A stretch of 45,107 bases of DNA, taken from a virus. Every line of letters starts with the position of its first letter. Within the stretch, counting starts at the first letter, position 1. This document shows, piece by piece, positions 22,225 through 31,449 of this stretch. A program made the translations under genes and the position numbers. The stretch spans positions 1 to 45,107 of IMG/VR virus record IMGVR_UViG_3300025652_000138; one strand, 5' to 3'. The notes under the pieces are model-generated. The model was not told the origin of the DNA. It worked only from the letters and a program-made list of their open reading frames with translations, and did no database searches.

Positions 22225-25200
22225 TAGTCATCCTTCTTAAGATCGAAGTTATTAACTGATAATAGTCCTTGTCCGTATTGTGAAACAGTATCAGAGTCGC
22301 CTCCAAATCCCTTAGTAGGGTAGAAGATATTAACACGCTTTCCTATTAAGGATTTGTCAACTGAATTATGTTTCGCGTTTGCAAATGCGTTAGCCCCAGA
22401 ATCATCTACGATTACCAAGGTTGTATCTGGATTTGATACCATTTCAGAAGGATAGTAAAATCCAGAAGCCACCCAAGTATTAGTTTCAACACCATTGACA
22501 AGTTTCTTTCTAAGTAGAGAGGTGTAGTTTGCGCTAGCTCCGTAGAAAGGGTTATCAGTGGCTGATACAGCACCGGAAAAACTATAGCCTTGTGAGAATA
22601 CCTGAGGAATAACTCCTGACAAAGATCCTCCAGCAGCATCAAGGAATTTAGCAACTGGGTCAACAGAGAAGTACAATCGGAAAGCTCCAAGATTTTGAAC
22701 AGAGGGTCTGCCTAAGAAAGGATTAGCCGTATTCACTCCATAGTAATCTAAAATAGATAGTCCGCTAGTATCAGGAGTTGTACTAGGGGCACCATAGTGA
22801 TCACTCCAAGTTCCCGAAGGACCGTGATAAGGAGCATCAACTGGATGAACTCCCGATATAGATAAGTAGGAAGCCTTCAGTAAAGAAGTATCGGCAATAT
22901 TCCAAATGTGCAACCTGCTACATACAGGACCCAGAAGAGGAGCCGTACCATCGAAGTCGTATACTACACCAGAGCAGTTAGGCCATCCACAAGGGAAGTG
23001 AACATTAGTAGCCTCTACTAAACTATCTCCAACCGCCCTTACAGACATTCCACCTGTTGTAACAGCAGAAGGAGTAGCGTCAAGACTGGCGTAAGCGTTT
23101 AGATACCTGTACCCTAGAATACTCGCTTCCGATGCAAAAGCATATCTTGCACTTACAGTTTTAGCGGGAAGGTTTGCTGGCTTGTAAGGAATTTGAGTCG
23201 GGCTTCTGCTTAAGTTTGCATTAGGATATAACTGCATCCATCCACCACTTACGCAAAGTTCTTTTTGATCGCTAAGTAGATAAGTGTAAGTATCATCTCG
23301 GCCACTAACGCTAGGACTATTTTCATATAAAGTAGTATAACTACCTAAATCAGTCATACTGATTTTAGATTGTTGATTAGCGACTAGACATGCTCTTACA
23401 GAGTGCAGTTCAACTCTACTATGGTTTGACGAGTCAGAAGATAAATCAAAAGAGGATACTAGTAATTCATTTTCAGTATTTCTGTGAGGTCCGAAATCAA
23501 TAATCGAGTTCCCCTCAGCCAAAGCATCAACACCCACCATAGCTATGACAGTAGGGCCTTGAAATGCTACCTTAGAATTGTTCCCAGCATACACGGCGGC
23601 TAAAGGATGTGACTTCGCCCTACTATCAGGACCCAACATGACGTTAGCATATCGCTTAGTTCCCCTACAAACAACTGTTGAATTGTCGGTTGCCTTAATC
23701 ATTGCTCCGTAGCAAGCTTCTGAATTTCCTGTTAAATCATCTTCTATTTCGGACCTATCAATATGAGCACCGATCAAATCTAATTTAGAGTTATTAGTAG
23801 CTTCAATAGAAGGAAGCAAGACAGTGCCATCGCTGCCTACTGTCTTATCAGACTTGCCAAAAGAGGAAGCAGTGTAAACCGCTTGATAAAGGCTAGGCAT
23901 AGAACTCGCATACAAGGGAGATATGGTTGAGTTATAACATTCTATATCCTTGTTATTTGAAGCACCTAAAACTTGCGAAAGTAAATGTGTCTCAATCCCT
24001 ACTTCCTGAGATACTCCCATAAGATATCCGGCATACAAATCTTTATTGTATACGAACTCAGAATTTACAAACTTATATCCTGTTGCTTGATTATACCTAG
24101 CTGCTACCGAATCGACGAAAACCTTTGAGTTAGCAGAATCAAGACCAAAATAATTTCCATCCAGTAGTAATCTACCACTATAATCTACAACACTATTTTC
24201 TAATCGTATACCGGCTTCAGTATTAAGCTCAGAAGTTAATGCAATAGCGTCATTCCAGGAGGTAGGAGAAATTCCGTTTAGCTCAGTTCTTCCGCCTGTT
24301 AAGGTAGAGTTGACAGCATGGATGCCTATGTCGTTTCTAGACAAGCAGTAAATAGCTTCTAAGGAAGGAAGAGGAATGCCTGATGCTCCTGCTGCCGCTG
24401 CCCAATTAGCATAGTAAGGAGCAGCCGAAGCTTGAGAAGACTTTTCAATATCTCTAGAATAAGTAGACTGTATATTTACAATAGAATTAATTGCGTAAAT
24501 TCCTGCACCGTAAGAGTCTTGACTAGCGTAGCTTTCTCTCTTGTCTGCAAAAGGCACACCTGTCCTCACTAGGTTAATTAATTCGTAGTTTCTAAATGAA
24601 ACAAACCCTCTTAATAAATTAACTTCAGAGCTATCTACATGTAATCCTGCCTTGTTAGCTCTAGAGACTGAACATCTTTCTAAATTAACCTTAGAGTTTT
24701 TTACTTCAATTCCCCTGTCCTTCGCATGTTGACTATCCACATTGAAATTTCTAATATAGACAGGACCATTGCAATTGTTAACCTTAATATAATCTAGGCT
24801 ATTAAAGTAAGCAAAAGCAGTCATAGGACTGTTGTTACTTAAGCCACCCCATTTTATCTCATCGCCAGATAAGTGGTTTACGGTGCTCACGTCATAAGTA
24901 TCTTTCTCAGCAGTTCTACCCTTATCAAAAGGAGTAAACTTAAATTTAGAAGCAACAGTAACACTCGTAGCCGCAACATCCCAAGGGGCTTCAGTGCTTG
25001 CAAGAGCAGCCGTTAATCTACCTAAAGAAGGGGCATTAAAATCGGTTTTCTTACAGAATACATAAGGATTTACAAATCTAGCATCCGCATACGAACTAGG
25101 TGAAACACCCGAAGAAATAAATATTTCTTCCCCATTACTACCCTTAGTAAGAAGTCTAGCATTCTGAGCATCGTTAGCTAGCAGAGGACATGCAGATCCC

Positions 25201-25745
25201 GCTGTCAGAGCAGCAGCTATAGAAGCGGTATTGCCATTGCTAATTGAAGAAACTAAAGAGTAATCTGTATAATCCGAATCAAAAGTAGCATAAGACATCT
25301 TATTGCTACCCGCACCACTAGCGGTAGTAGGCGATCCAAAAGAACTGTTTCTATTTACAATTTCAATAGAACCTCTAGGACCAAAAGACTTATTAGATAA
25401 CTCTAAACCTCCTAGGTTGCCAAAGCTTGCAACTTCTACAAGAATAGGATAATTAATAACCTCTGGTAACGCAGCCACACAAGCACTAAGAGTAGTGAAG
25501 TACAAAGGGTTGCAAGAGTCTGTAGCGTCTGCGGATACAATAAATGACATGCCTGTCAATGCTGAGGTAGGGTGACCAAACTTCTCCCAAGCTAAATGAG
25601 TACGCTCATCTAAATCATATAAAGGCAGGTTGTCTTGCTCCCAGTTATAAAAGGAGCTAGCGTCATACTTCGTAACCTTATCAGTCCAACAGACTAATAG
25701 CTTATCTGAGCCACCTTCAACATACACGTCACTTGGGTTTAACAT
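22224..25745 (-). CDS. Right-handed beta-helix tail fibre / tailspike-like protein
   Basis: 1173 residues. Residues 30-55 carry YNWEQDNLPLYDLDERTHL, similar to the adaptor in the next gene. Residues about 80-130 (NPLYFTTLSACVAALPE..., SIEIVNRNSS) have the start typical of pectate-lyase-like beta-helices. From about 318 to 560 and again 640-770 there are many rungs such as GIEVKNSKVNLERCSV, AGLHVDSSEVNLLRG and GIHAVNSTLTGG: short strands with Asn/Ser turns. The C-terminal third is a separate domain. Such proteins bind or cut host surface polysaccharide. Catalytic residues cannot be picked out, so enzyme activity is open. It is the likely receptor-binding spike or fibre. Confidence 0.78.
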   Translation of the reverse strand: MLNPSDVYVEGGSDKLLVCWTDKVTKYDASSFYNWEQDNLPLYDLDERTHLAWEKFGHPTSALTGMSFIVSADATDSCNPLYFTTLSACVAALPEVINYPILVEVASFGNLGGLELSNKSFGPRGSIEIVNRNSSFGSPTTASGAGSNKMSYATFDSDYTDYSLVSSISNGNTASIAAALTAGSACPLLANDAQNARLLTKGSNGEEIFISSGVSPSSYADARFVNPYVFCKKTDFNAPSLGRLTAALASTEAPWDVAATSVTVASKFKFTPFDKGRTAEKDTYDVSTVNHLSGDEIKWGGLSNNSPMTAFAYFNSLDYIKVNNCNGPVYIRNFNVDSQHAKDRGIEVKNSKVNLERCSVSRANKAGLHVDSSEVNLLRGFVSFRNYELINLVRTGVPFADKRESYASQDSYGAGIYAINSIVNIQSTYSRDIEKSSQASAAPYYANWAAAAGASGIPLPSLEAIYCLSRNDIGIHAVNSTLTGGRTELNGISPTSWNDAIALTSELNTEAGIRLENSVVDYSGRLLLDGNYFGLDSANSKVFVDSVAARYNQATGYKFVNSEFVYNKDLYAGYLMGVSQEVGIETHLLSQVLGASNNKDIECYNSTISPLYASSMPSLYQAVYTASSFGKSDKTVGSDGTVLLPSIEATNNSKLDLIGAHIDRSEIEDDLTGNSEACYGAMIKATDNSTVVCRGTKRYANVMLGPDSRAKSHPLAAVYAGNNSKVAFQGPTVIAMVGVDALAEGNSIIDFGPHRNTENELLVSSFDLSSDSSNHSRVELHSVRACLVANQQSKISMTDLGSYTTLYENSPSVSGRDDTYTYLLSDQKELCVSGGWMQLYPNANLSRSPTQIPYKPANLPAKTVSARYAFASEASILGYRYLNAYASLDATPSAVTTGGMSVRAVGDSLVEATNVHFPCGWPNCSGVVYDFDGTAPLLGPVCSRLHIWNIADTSLLKASYLSISGVHPVDAPYHGPSGTWSDHYGAPSTTPDTSGLSILDYYGVNTANPFLGRPSVQNLGAFRLYFSVDPVAKFLDAAGGSLSGVIPQVFSQGYSFSGAVSATDNPFYGASANYTSLLRKKLVNGVETNTWVASGFYYPSEMVSNPDTTLVIVDDSGANAFANAKHNSVDKSLIGKRVNIFYPTKGFGGDSDTVSQYGQGLLSVNNFDLKKDD

Positions 25746-25746
25746 T

Positions 25747-26364
25747 TTATCCGAATGATATTGTCCATCTAAACACTAGACCGAAATCTGATGTTTTTCT
25801 AATATTGCTAAAGTACCTGTAAGCTGCTAAAATAGAAGTCTCAGGTGAACTTGCTTTTGGATTCTTTACAAACAACCCAATTTCATTTAAACTAGCCTCA
25901 GAGACTCCTGGTCTAGAAAGGTTATTACAAGAATCCTCATCAATGAATATAGTGTATCTTACAGTTCTTTCATCTACCTTTGTAACCTTGCTGTAAGGTA
26001 TCTTAGCATACCATCTTGGAGTGGCCGGAGCGTCATTGTTTTGCCATTGATACCCTGATACGGCAGCTAGGTTGCTATCACCAGTAGAGGTGTATTCCGC
26101 AGCAGAAGATAGGGATCCAGAAAGATCGGAGGTGGAGCTTACCTGAAGTGCTTCAGATCCGCTAACACCTAACTTGAACCTGTCGATTTGGTAATCAGTA
26201 ATGGTGTCTGATCCCACTCTACCGTAAAGATGAGCTAACGCCCATCCGAAGCCCGATACAATGACATTATCTTCGTCATAAAGTAGCTCTTCCTGATCAT
26301 CCTTTACCTTGTGGATAGTGAGATGACCTTTAATACCCAATTGACTTGATAGTGATTTATTCAT
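25747..26364 (-). CDS. Tail/baseplate protein of unknown function (205 aa)
   Basis: 205 residues from ATG at 26364, one base after the previous stop; the in-frame TTG further upstream is less likely. LTIHKVKDDQEELLYDEDNVIVSGFGWALAHLYG resembles the N-terminal domain of small phage fibre-base proteins, where a beta-hairpin is followed by an N-x-VV/IVSG-G helix. A later beta region (RTVRYTIFIDEDSCN, SLNEIGLFVKNP, ILAAYRYFSNI) matches the same class. It probably joins a fibre to the baseplate. The evidence is pattern similarity and its place between tail and fibre genes. Confidence 0.65.
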   Translation of the reverse strand: MNKSLSSQLGIKGHLTIHKVKDDQEELLYDEDNVIVSGFGWALAHLYGRVGSDTITDYQIDRFKLGVSGSEALQVSSTSDLSGSLSSAAEYTSTGDSNLAAVSGYQWQNNDAPATPRWYAKIPYSKVTKVDERTVRYTIFIDEDSCNNLSRPGVSEASLNEIGLFVKNPKASSPETSILAAYRYFSNIRKTSDFGLVFRWTISFG

Positions 26365-26365
26365 A

Positions 26366-27478
26366 TTATTTAAAATCAAATATTATAGAAACGAGAGGTC
26401 CTGCTTGGTCGAGATAATGATATATTGTTGTACCAAAACTTACCGATGTTCCTACATTAAGTAAATCTTGCAAACCCGACAATATAACACAGTCTCTATG
26501 CATCAAAGGATCATGTATAGTGGTTACTTTTGCCACGAGTTTATATTTTCTAATATTATTTAGGGCATCCCATTTATAAGGCGGTAATAATCCTTCTGAT
26601 AGCATCTTCTTAACATCCATGCAATAAACCCCTATGTGTTTAACTCCTCCGAAAGCAGCTAGGCTCACTGCGTCACCATTTCTAATGGTGGAACACAACT
26701 TTATAAGACCCCCAGAAGGGTGTACAGGAACCCCTATTAACTCATTAAACCCTTCGGTAGCAGCACTAACTAAAATAGGTCCGTTATCATACCTAGAAGC
26801 AGGCCCGGAAGGACCTAATCCTGAAGGATTCATGGTTAAGTATCCGTCTTTATCTAACAGGGAATTAGCATTATAATAGCTACTAAGAGTACCACTAAAT
26901 AACGGAATTAAACCTCCTCCGCCTCCGTAATAAAAGTCATACTTAGTGTTTCCAGAGACGGGATATCCTCCTACTTTATTCCAAATACTACTTAGTTGAG
27001 GATCTACAGCAGCATTAGGATAGTGGCCTAAGTCTGGTAATGCACTGGGGATATAGAATGAAGATACAGGAGTGTTTAAGGTAGAGCCTCTTTCTAATCG
27101 AGTATCTGATATACTTGGATAATTAGGTACTGAGTTATACGTCGAGGAAAATTCAACATAAGTAGCTGAAGTAACATAAGAACTTACAGTACCAGCAATT
27201 CCGGTTGCAGGATAAGCGTAGTTTATAACACCAAAAAGCTGGCCGTCGTAAGAGGACGCTCCGTTTGAAATAGCACCATTAACCCACCCTGTTGCAGCAT
27301 TGTTTATAATTGCGTGTGAATGAAAACCTCTAAACCCGTCTGCATCTTTTCCATAGGTTATAGCTTGGAAAGTGTAGTTAGAGGTGTCCAGTATTGCACT
27401 TGCTGAAGGAAGGTCAGCAAGTGCAGGGTTCACCGTAAGAGCATCAGTTAATACTTCTCCAAATCCTTGAGTAATCAT
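26366..27478 (-). CDS. Unknown baseplate/tail-tip protein (370 aa)
   Basis: 370 residues. The N-terminal half (LPSASAILDTSNYTFQAITYGKDADGF...) and the C-terminal half (YKLVAKVTTIHDPLMHRDCVILSG, VSFGTTIYHYLDQ) are beta-rich with a Gly run (YYGGGGGLIPLFSG) and a GPSGP linker between them. No known domain recognised. It is linked to tail protein I by TAATG and to the 205-residue gene by a one-base gap, so it belongs to the baseplate/fibre operon. Confidence 0.65.
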   Translation of the reverse strand: MITQGFGEVLTDALTVNPALADLPSASAILDTSNYTFQAITYGKDADGFRGFHSHAIINNAATGWVNGAISNGASSYDGQLFGVINYAYPATGIAGTVSSYVTSATYVEFSSTYNSVPNYPSISDTRLERGSTLNTPVSSFYIPSALPDLGHYPNAAVDPQLSSIWNKVGGYPVSGNTKYDFYYGGGGGLIPLFSGTLSSYYNANSLLDKDGYLTMNPSGLGPSGPASRYDNGPILVSAATEGFNELIGVPVHPSGGLIKLCSTIRNGDAVSLAAFGGVKHIGVYCMDVKKMLSEGLLPPYKWDALNNIRKYKLVAKVTTIHDPLMHRDCVILSGLQDLLNVGTSVSFGTTIYHYLDQAGPLVSIIFDFK

Positions 27479-30400
27479 TATGAATAGAATATAATCTCTA
27501 AATGTAGTATAGGATTAAGTAAATGTCTCCCTCCGACAAACTCATCCGTAAACACATAGTTAACTTTTGAACCTCCCCGAGGTCCCATTATAGTCTCAGT
27601 CTTATCTTTGTCTCTGCTAGCATAAGGGATCGCAGCATTCTTTCCTGACAAGTTATTAAAATGCTTTAAAACATCAAACAAATCTTTCTTAGAAAGCTCC
27701 ACCCTATACTCCTCACAACCGTATTTAAATTCACTTAAGCTGCATAGAGGATCAGATAGAGTTCCTGCTGCAAATACTTCTGACAAAGTTTTTAATGTTA
27801 AGTCTTGAATACTAACCTTGTCAATCAACATAAATTCATCGGGTTGGGATCCTGGAGCCATAAATACTTCAACTACATACTCTTGAGTTAACCTGTGAAT
27901 CTGTCCATAAGAGCTTTGGTAATCTTTCGGAACTATTAACTCTCTGTTCCTAGTATCAAAGTGAATCTCAAAGTTCTCAAAATCATCTTCACCTAATCCA
28001 ATCACTGGAGAAGTCCTAGAGGTCCCCGTATTATCGATACACTCTAGACCAGGAGTATTAGTAGATTCAGGATCATTTGGCTTATAAGCTAAAGACTTGA
28101 TATGACCGTATCTGGACATTAAGTGTGATCTGCTAACCCGTTGATCATGATGGATCCACTTACCATACTTATCGTAAGTCCACATTTTTCCCGACTCAGG
28201 CTTAGTGTGGATCCAAACCCCTACTCTTCGCCCTCCCAAGAAAGTTCCCGCATCATTGCTAATAATACTGTTTAAATCAATTTTAAAGTCGTGATCAGGA
28301 GTTAAGAAGTTCTTAGAGATAGGATGATTGTAAGGTTCTTCATACTTAGAAATATCAAATCTAATCCTTGTAAGAGCACCAAATCCTGACCTCATTAATA
28401 GCAAAGTTTTATCAAAGAGGAAAGTTTCCTCATACGATTTCTTCGAACTACCAGGAACTTTAATTATAGAAAAAGAATTATTCTCGCTTGTAGCTGAAGC
28501 TAGTACAAGCTCAACTCCATCTATTATGCCAGAAGATACCCTTTCAGGAGTATCCAAATACATACTCTCTGGCGACGAAGCAGCGAAGGATCCTGCTCCT
28601 GTAAAGGGAGTGCTAGTAACACTTATCTTAGCAGGAGAAGCAAAAGAGGTTGATACTAATTCCGTTACGTTTCCTAATTTTTCAAAATTATGATTGTATA
28701 CTAAAGGTCCAAAAACATGAGAGAATAAGTTTGCACCATCTAACTCTTGTACCTCAGGACTTAACCTGTGCCACTTGAAGTTGTCTTTATACTGATGGTA
28801 AAGCCTGTGTAAATCTCTTCCAAACTCAAAGTTATAATAATCACTAGTGGATTCAGGGAATGCGTATCCTACTACAGAAGAGTTGCTAAACCCGTTAGCA
28901 TACGACTGAAGTATACCTCTAGTTTGATTTGTTAGCAAATCTCGTAGGGTATTTAACTCAGTTTCATCAGTAGTAATAGCTATTTGATTTTTAAGTGCAA
29001 TAGGACCGCTAACAAGATAAGATCTTAAATACTTTTCATTCTCACTTATTCTATGCATTGAAGCATATATTCCTGGAAGCTGCCCTCGATCAGTAGTATA
29101 GTCTGAATTACTTTGGAACGTGGACGCTATGCCTCTTACGTTTTGAGTATTACTAACATCATACTCGTAATAAGAATTAGTAGAATTCAATCCTTCGCAT
29201 TGCGCCCAGATAGCAGGAAGATTAACATGGCTAGTAACAGGAGTGTATCCCAAAGAACTAGGGACTAACCCTAAAGGAATACCGCTTAAACCTGATGCCA
29301 TGCTAAATCCAACAGGCATATTAAATCCGGTCCTATCGTAATACCCATTAAATGGCATTACTTTCTCATAGGATCTTCTTCTAGAAGTATTTCTAGGTAT
29401 TGCACCTACTACTGATTCTGTTAGAAACTCAGGAGATACCAAGCTTTCGGTAGCAGATCTTTGAATTTCGTTTCCCCCAGGATTAACTCCTCTCTTATAA
29501 CTGTTAAAAGAGAATCCCTTAGTGAAGTAATTATTTCCAGCACCAACATCTATCTCTGTATCGTCGTAGTATATTAAAGGAAGGGAACTACCCTCCAAGG
29601 ACACTAAGTCAGGTTCTCCTGAAACTTCTAAGGATATTAAAGGTATGGAGTGAGCAGGAGCACTCCTAAGCACAGACTGAGATAAAAGTCCAATAGCATC
29701 CCCGGAGTCAACGCCAGTCAATCCTTTCTTAGTAAAATCAAATTCAGAAGCATCTAAAACAAGTTTAAAGTGAGAAGATTTACCTGACCACAAGCTAGCG
29801 TAATCAAACCTGTTATCGTTAAGGTTCAATAAAAGGTTATCAAGATTTGGAGGAGAATTATAACCTGACGTAAATAATAGCCATGACCCTGCACGAGGTT
29901 CATCATCGACGTTCAATGCATTAGAAGATATGTAGGAGCTAACATCTAAAGCAAACTCCTGTCTAACTCCAAAGCAAGCTAATCTATCAGCTATAAAGCT
30001 GATCATATCTTGGTTTAGCTCTACGTTAACATAGTATGGATACTCTTCAAACGGAGGAATAGGATATACTCTTCCTCTGTAATTAAACGATAAACTTGAT
30101 TGTTCAATCCAATAAGTTAGGGAGAAACTATCAGGGAACTGCTGGACTGTTTCTAGTAGAATCCTATCGACAGCCATCCTAATGTTTTCATCCATGCTGT
30201 TGGTTGAGTAACCTTCAACATCCATGTTTTCAGCTTCGTCACGATTCCATGTCTGGAAGTCTTTAAACTTATCGGACTCCGTAGCTAAAGCGTAGTAAAT
30301 TAGATAAGGAACATAAGACTCCCACATCTCAGTAATCCTACTTTCAATGGGAAATTTATCTTTAGGAAAAACAGTATTTACAGTACGTTGAATTGCTTTT

Positions 30401-31449
30401 TTAGTTCCAATAGTTTTATAAATTGAAACAGCGTTTCTTAGTTGTAACCTCCATTTATTCGCATCATCCCCATATAAATCCCAACCAATTAATTGAGCTA
30501 CAAGAGGAAGGTAATCATCAGGACAATCATCTATATCGTATAGAGAAGCAATCTCCTCAGTTTGATTGTTGATGTCAAAAGCTAGGAAAGATAAAGACCT
30601 AATCAATCTGGCGAACGGACCACTTTCAACCTTATCAGTATACTTTATACTGTTTTCAGAAAAGGTTTTAAATCTATCTCTAACAGTAAAGTCGGATTTG
30701 TCAGCATAAAGAGGGGAGTAAGCTACATCAACCCAGGTCTTTAACTTATCTAATTGCTGTGTCCCACTCAAAGAAGCAGATGATCCAGGGGCAAACAAAC
30801 TTGAAGGATAGTAGTCCCCCATTTCGTTTCTCCATACAAACTCCGTCAATCCCTTGATACCGTCACTAATGCTTACAGGATTGCCTACAAATAAACTACT
30901 TGTTATTAAACCCTTGACATAAGAAGAGGGATCAAAAGAATCTCCTGAAGTATTTAAAAAATACATCCAAGATAATTTATTTATTAAATAATTGTGTATA
31001 GCGGAGGTGGATCCTATACTTCCAAAGTAAGTAGAGTCAGGATTGTTTAAGTTTATAGCTGGAAGTAAAGTATCCTCTAGGAACTGGTCAAACTCATTTA
31101 AGTTCTCAAAACTAGCAAACGTCCTGTCAAAATAAGTAAGAACATCATCTTCGAACTCTTGAGTAGTAATGTTGGTTAGTTGATTTTGCTTTACAAAAAA
31201 TGGAGCTATGCCCTTAAAGGAATCTATGGAACTGTACAAGCCCTGCGAAACAGCACTAACATGTAACACAGAAGATATGTTATTAGCGATATCTAAATGA
31301 GAGTTGATTAAAGTGTCAACTACATCAACGTCCTTAGCGGTTCCCTCGATATCATCTTCATAGAGATACTCAGGAAGAATGTACTTTAATGCTTTAAAGT
31401 AATTTGGCTTAAAGTATGTTTGATTTCTTAAATAAGTCTTACCCGACAT
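27478..31449 (-). CDS. Giant tail protein I (P2 gpI family) baseplate wedge protein
   Basis: 1323 residues; a typical gpI is about 180-250. Residues 301-361 hold the diagnostic block: SLYDIDDCPDDYLPLVAQLIGW, WRLQLRNAVSIYKTIGTKKAIQRTV, matching the phage tail protein I core. The segments before it are helical and tail-like. The rest of the protein, about 950 residues, is beta-rich with many Ser/Asn and a conserved-looking GGRRVGVWIHTKPESGK region near residue 1080. gpI is the wedge protein next to gpJ, as here, where it begins in a TAATG overlap with gpJ. The extension could replace separate fibre-attachment or gp7/gp10-type wedge parts. Confidence 0.85.
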   Translation of the reverse strand: MSGKTYLRNQTYFKPNYFKALKYILPEYLYEDDIEGTAKDVDVVDTLINSHLDIANNISSVLHVSAVSQGLYSSIDSFKGIAPFFVKQNQLTNITTQEFEDDVLTYFDRTFASFENLNEFDQFLEDTLLPAINLNNPDSTYFGSIGSTSAIHNYLINKLSWMYFLNTSGDSFDPSSYVKGLITSSLFVGNPVSISDGIKGLTEFVWRNEMGDYYPSSLFAPGSSASLSGTQQLDKLKTWVDVAYSPLYADKSDFTVRDRFKTFSENSIKYTDKVESGPFARLIRSLSFLAFDINNQTEEIASLYDIDDCPDDYLPLVAQLIGWDLYGDDANKWRLQLRNAVSIYKTIGTKKAIQRTVNTVFPKDKFPIESRITEMWESYVPYLIYYALATESDKFKDFQTWNRDEAENMDVEGYSTNSMDENIRMAVDRILLETVQQFPDSFSLTYWIEQSSLSFNYRGRVYPIPPFEEYPYYVNVELNQDMISFIADRLACFGVRQEFALDVSSYISSNALNVDDEPRAGSWLLFTSGYNSPPNLDNLLLNLNDNRFDYASLWSGKSSHFKLVLDASEFDFTKKGLTGVDSGDAIGLLSQSVLRSAPAHSIPLISLEVSGEPDLVSLEGSSLPLIYYDDTEIDVGAGNNYFTKGFSFNSYKRGVNPGGNEIQRSATESLVSPEFLTESVVGAIPRNTSRRRSYEKVMPFNGYYDRTGFNMPVGFSMASGLSGIPLGLVPSSLGYTPVTSHVNLPAIWAQCEGLNSTNSYYEYDVSNTQNVRGIASTFQSNSDYTTDRGQLPGIYASMHRISENEKYLRSYLVSGPIALKNQIAITTDETELNTLRDLLTNQTRGILQSYANGFSNSSVVGYAFPESTSDYYNFEFGRDLHRLYHQYKDNFKWHRLSPEVQELDGANLFSHVFGPLVYNHNFEKLGNVTELVSTSFASPAKISVTSTPFTGAGSFAASSPESMYLDTPERVSSGIIDGVELVLASATSENNSFSIIKVPGSSKKSYEETFLFDKTLLLMRSGFGALTRIRFDISKYEEPYNHPISKNFLTPDHDFKIDLNSIISNDAGTFLGGRRVGVWIHTKPESGKMWTYDKYGKWIHHDQRVSRSHLMSRYGHIKSLAYKPNDPESTNTPGLECIDNTGTSRTSPVIGLGEDDFENFEIHFDTRNRELIVPKDYQSSYGQIHRLTQEYVVEVFMAPGSQPDEFMLIDKVSIQDLTLKTLSEVFAAGTLSDPLCSLSEFKYGCEEYRVELSKKDLFDVLKHFNNLSGKNAAIPYASRDKDKTETIMGPRGGSKVNYVFTDEFVGGRHLLNPILHLEIIFYS

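Noticed and set aside
26365-26379. Upstream TTG start for the 205-residue tail gene
   Set aside because: It overlaps the end of the previous gene; the ATG at 26364 directly after that stop fits the junction style of the operon.
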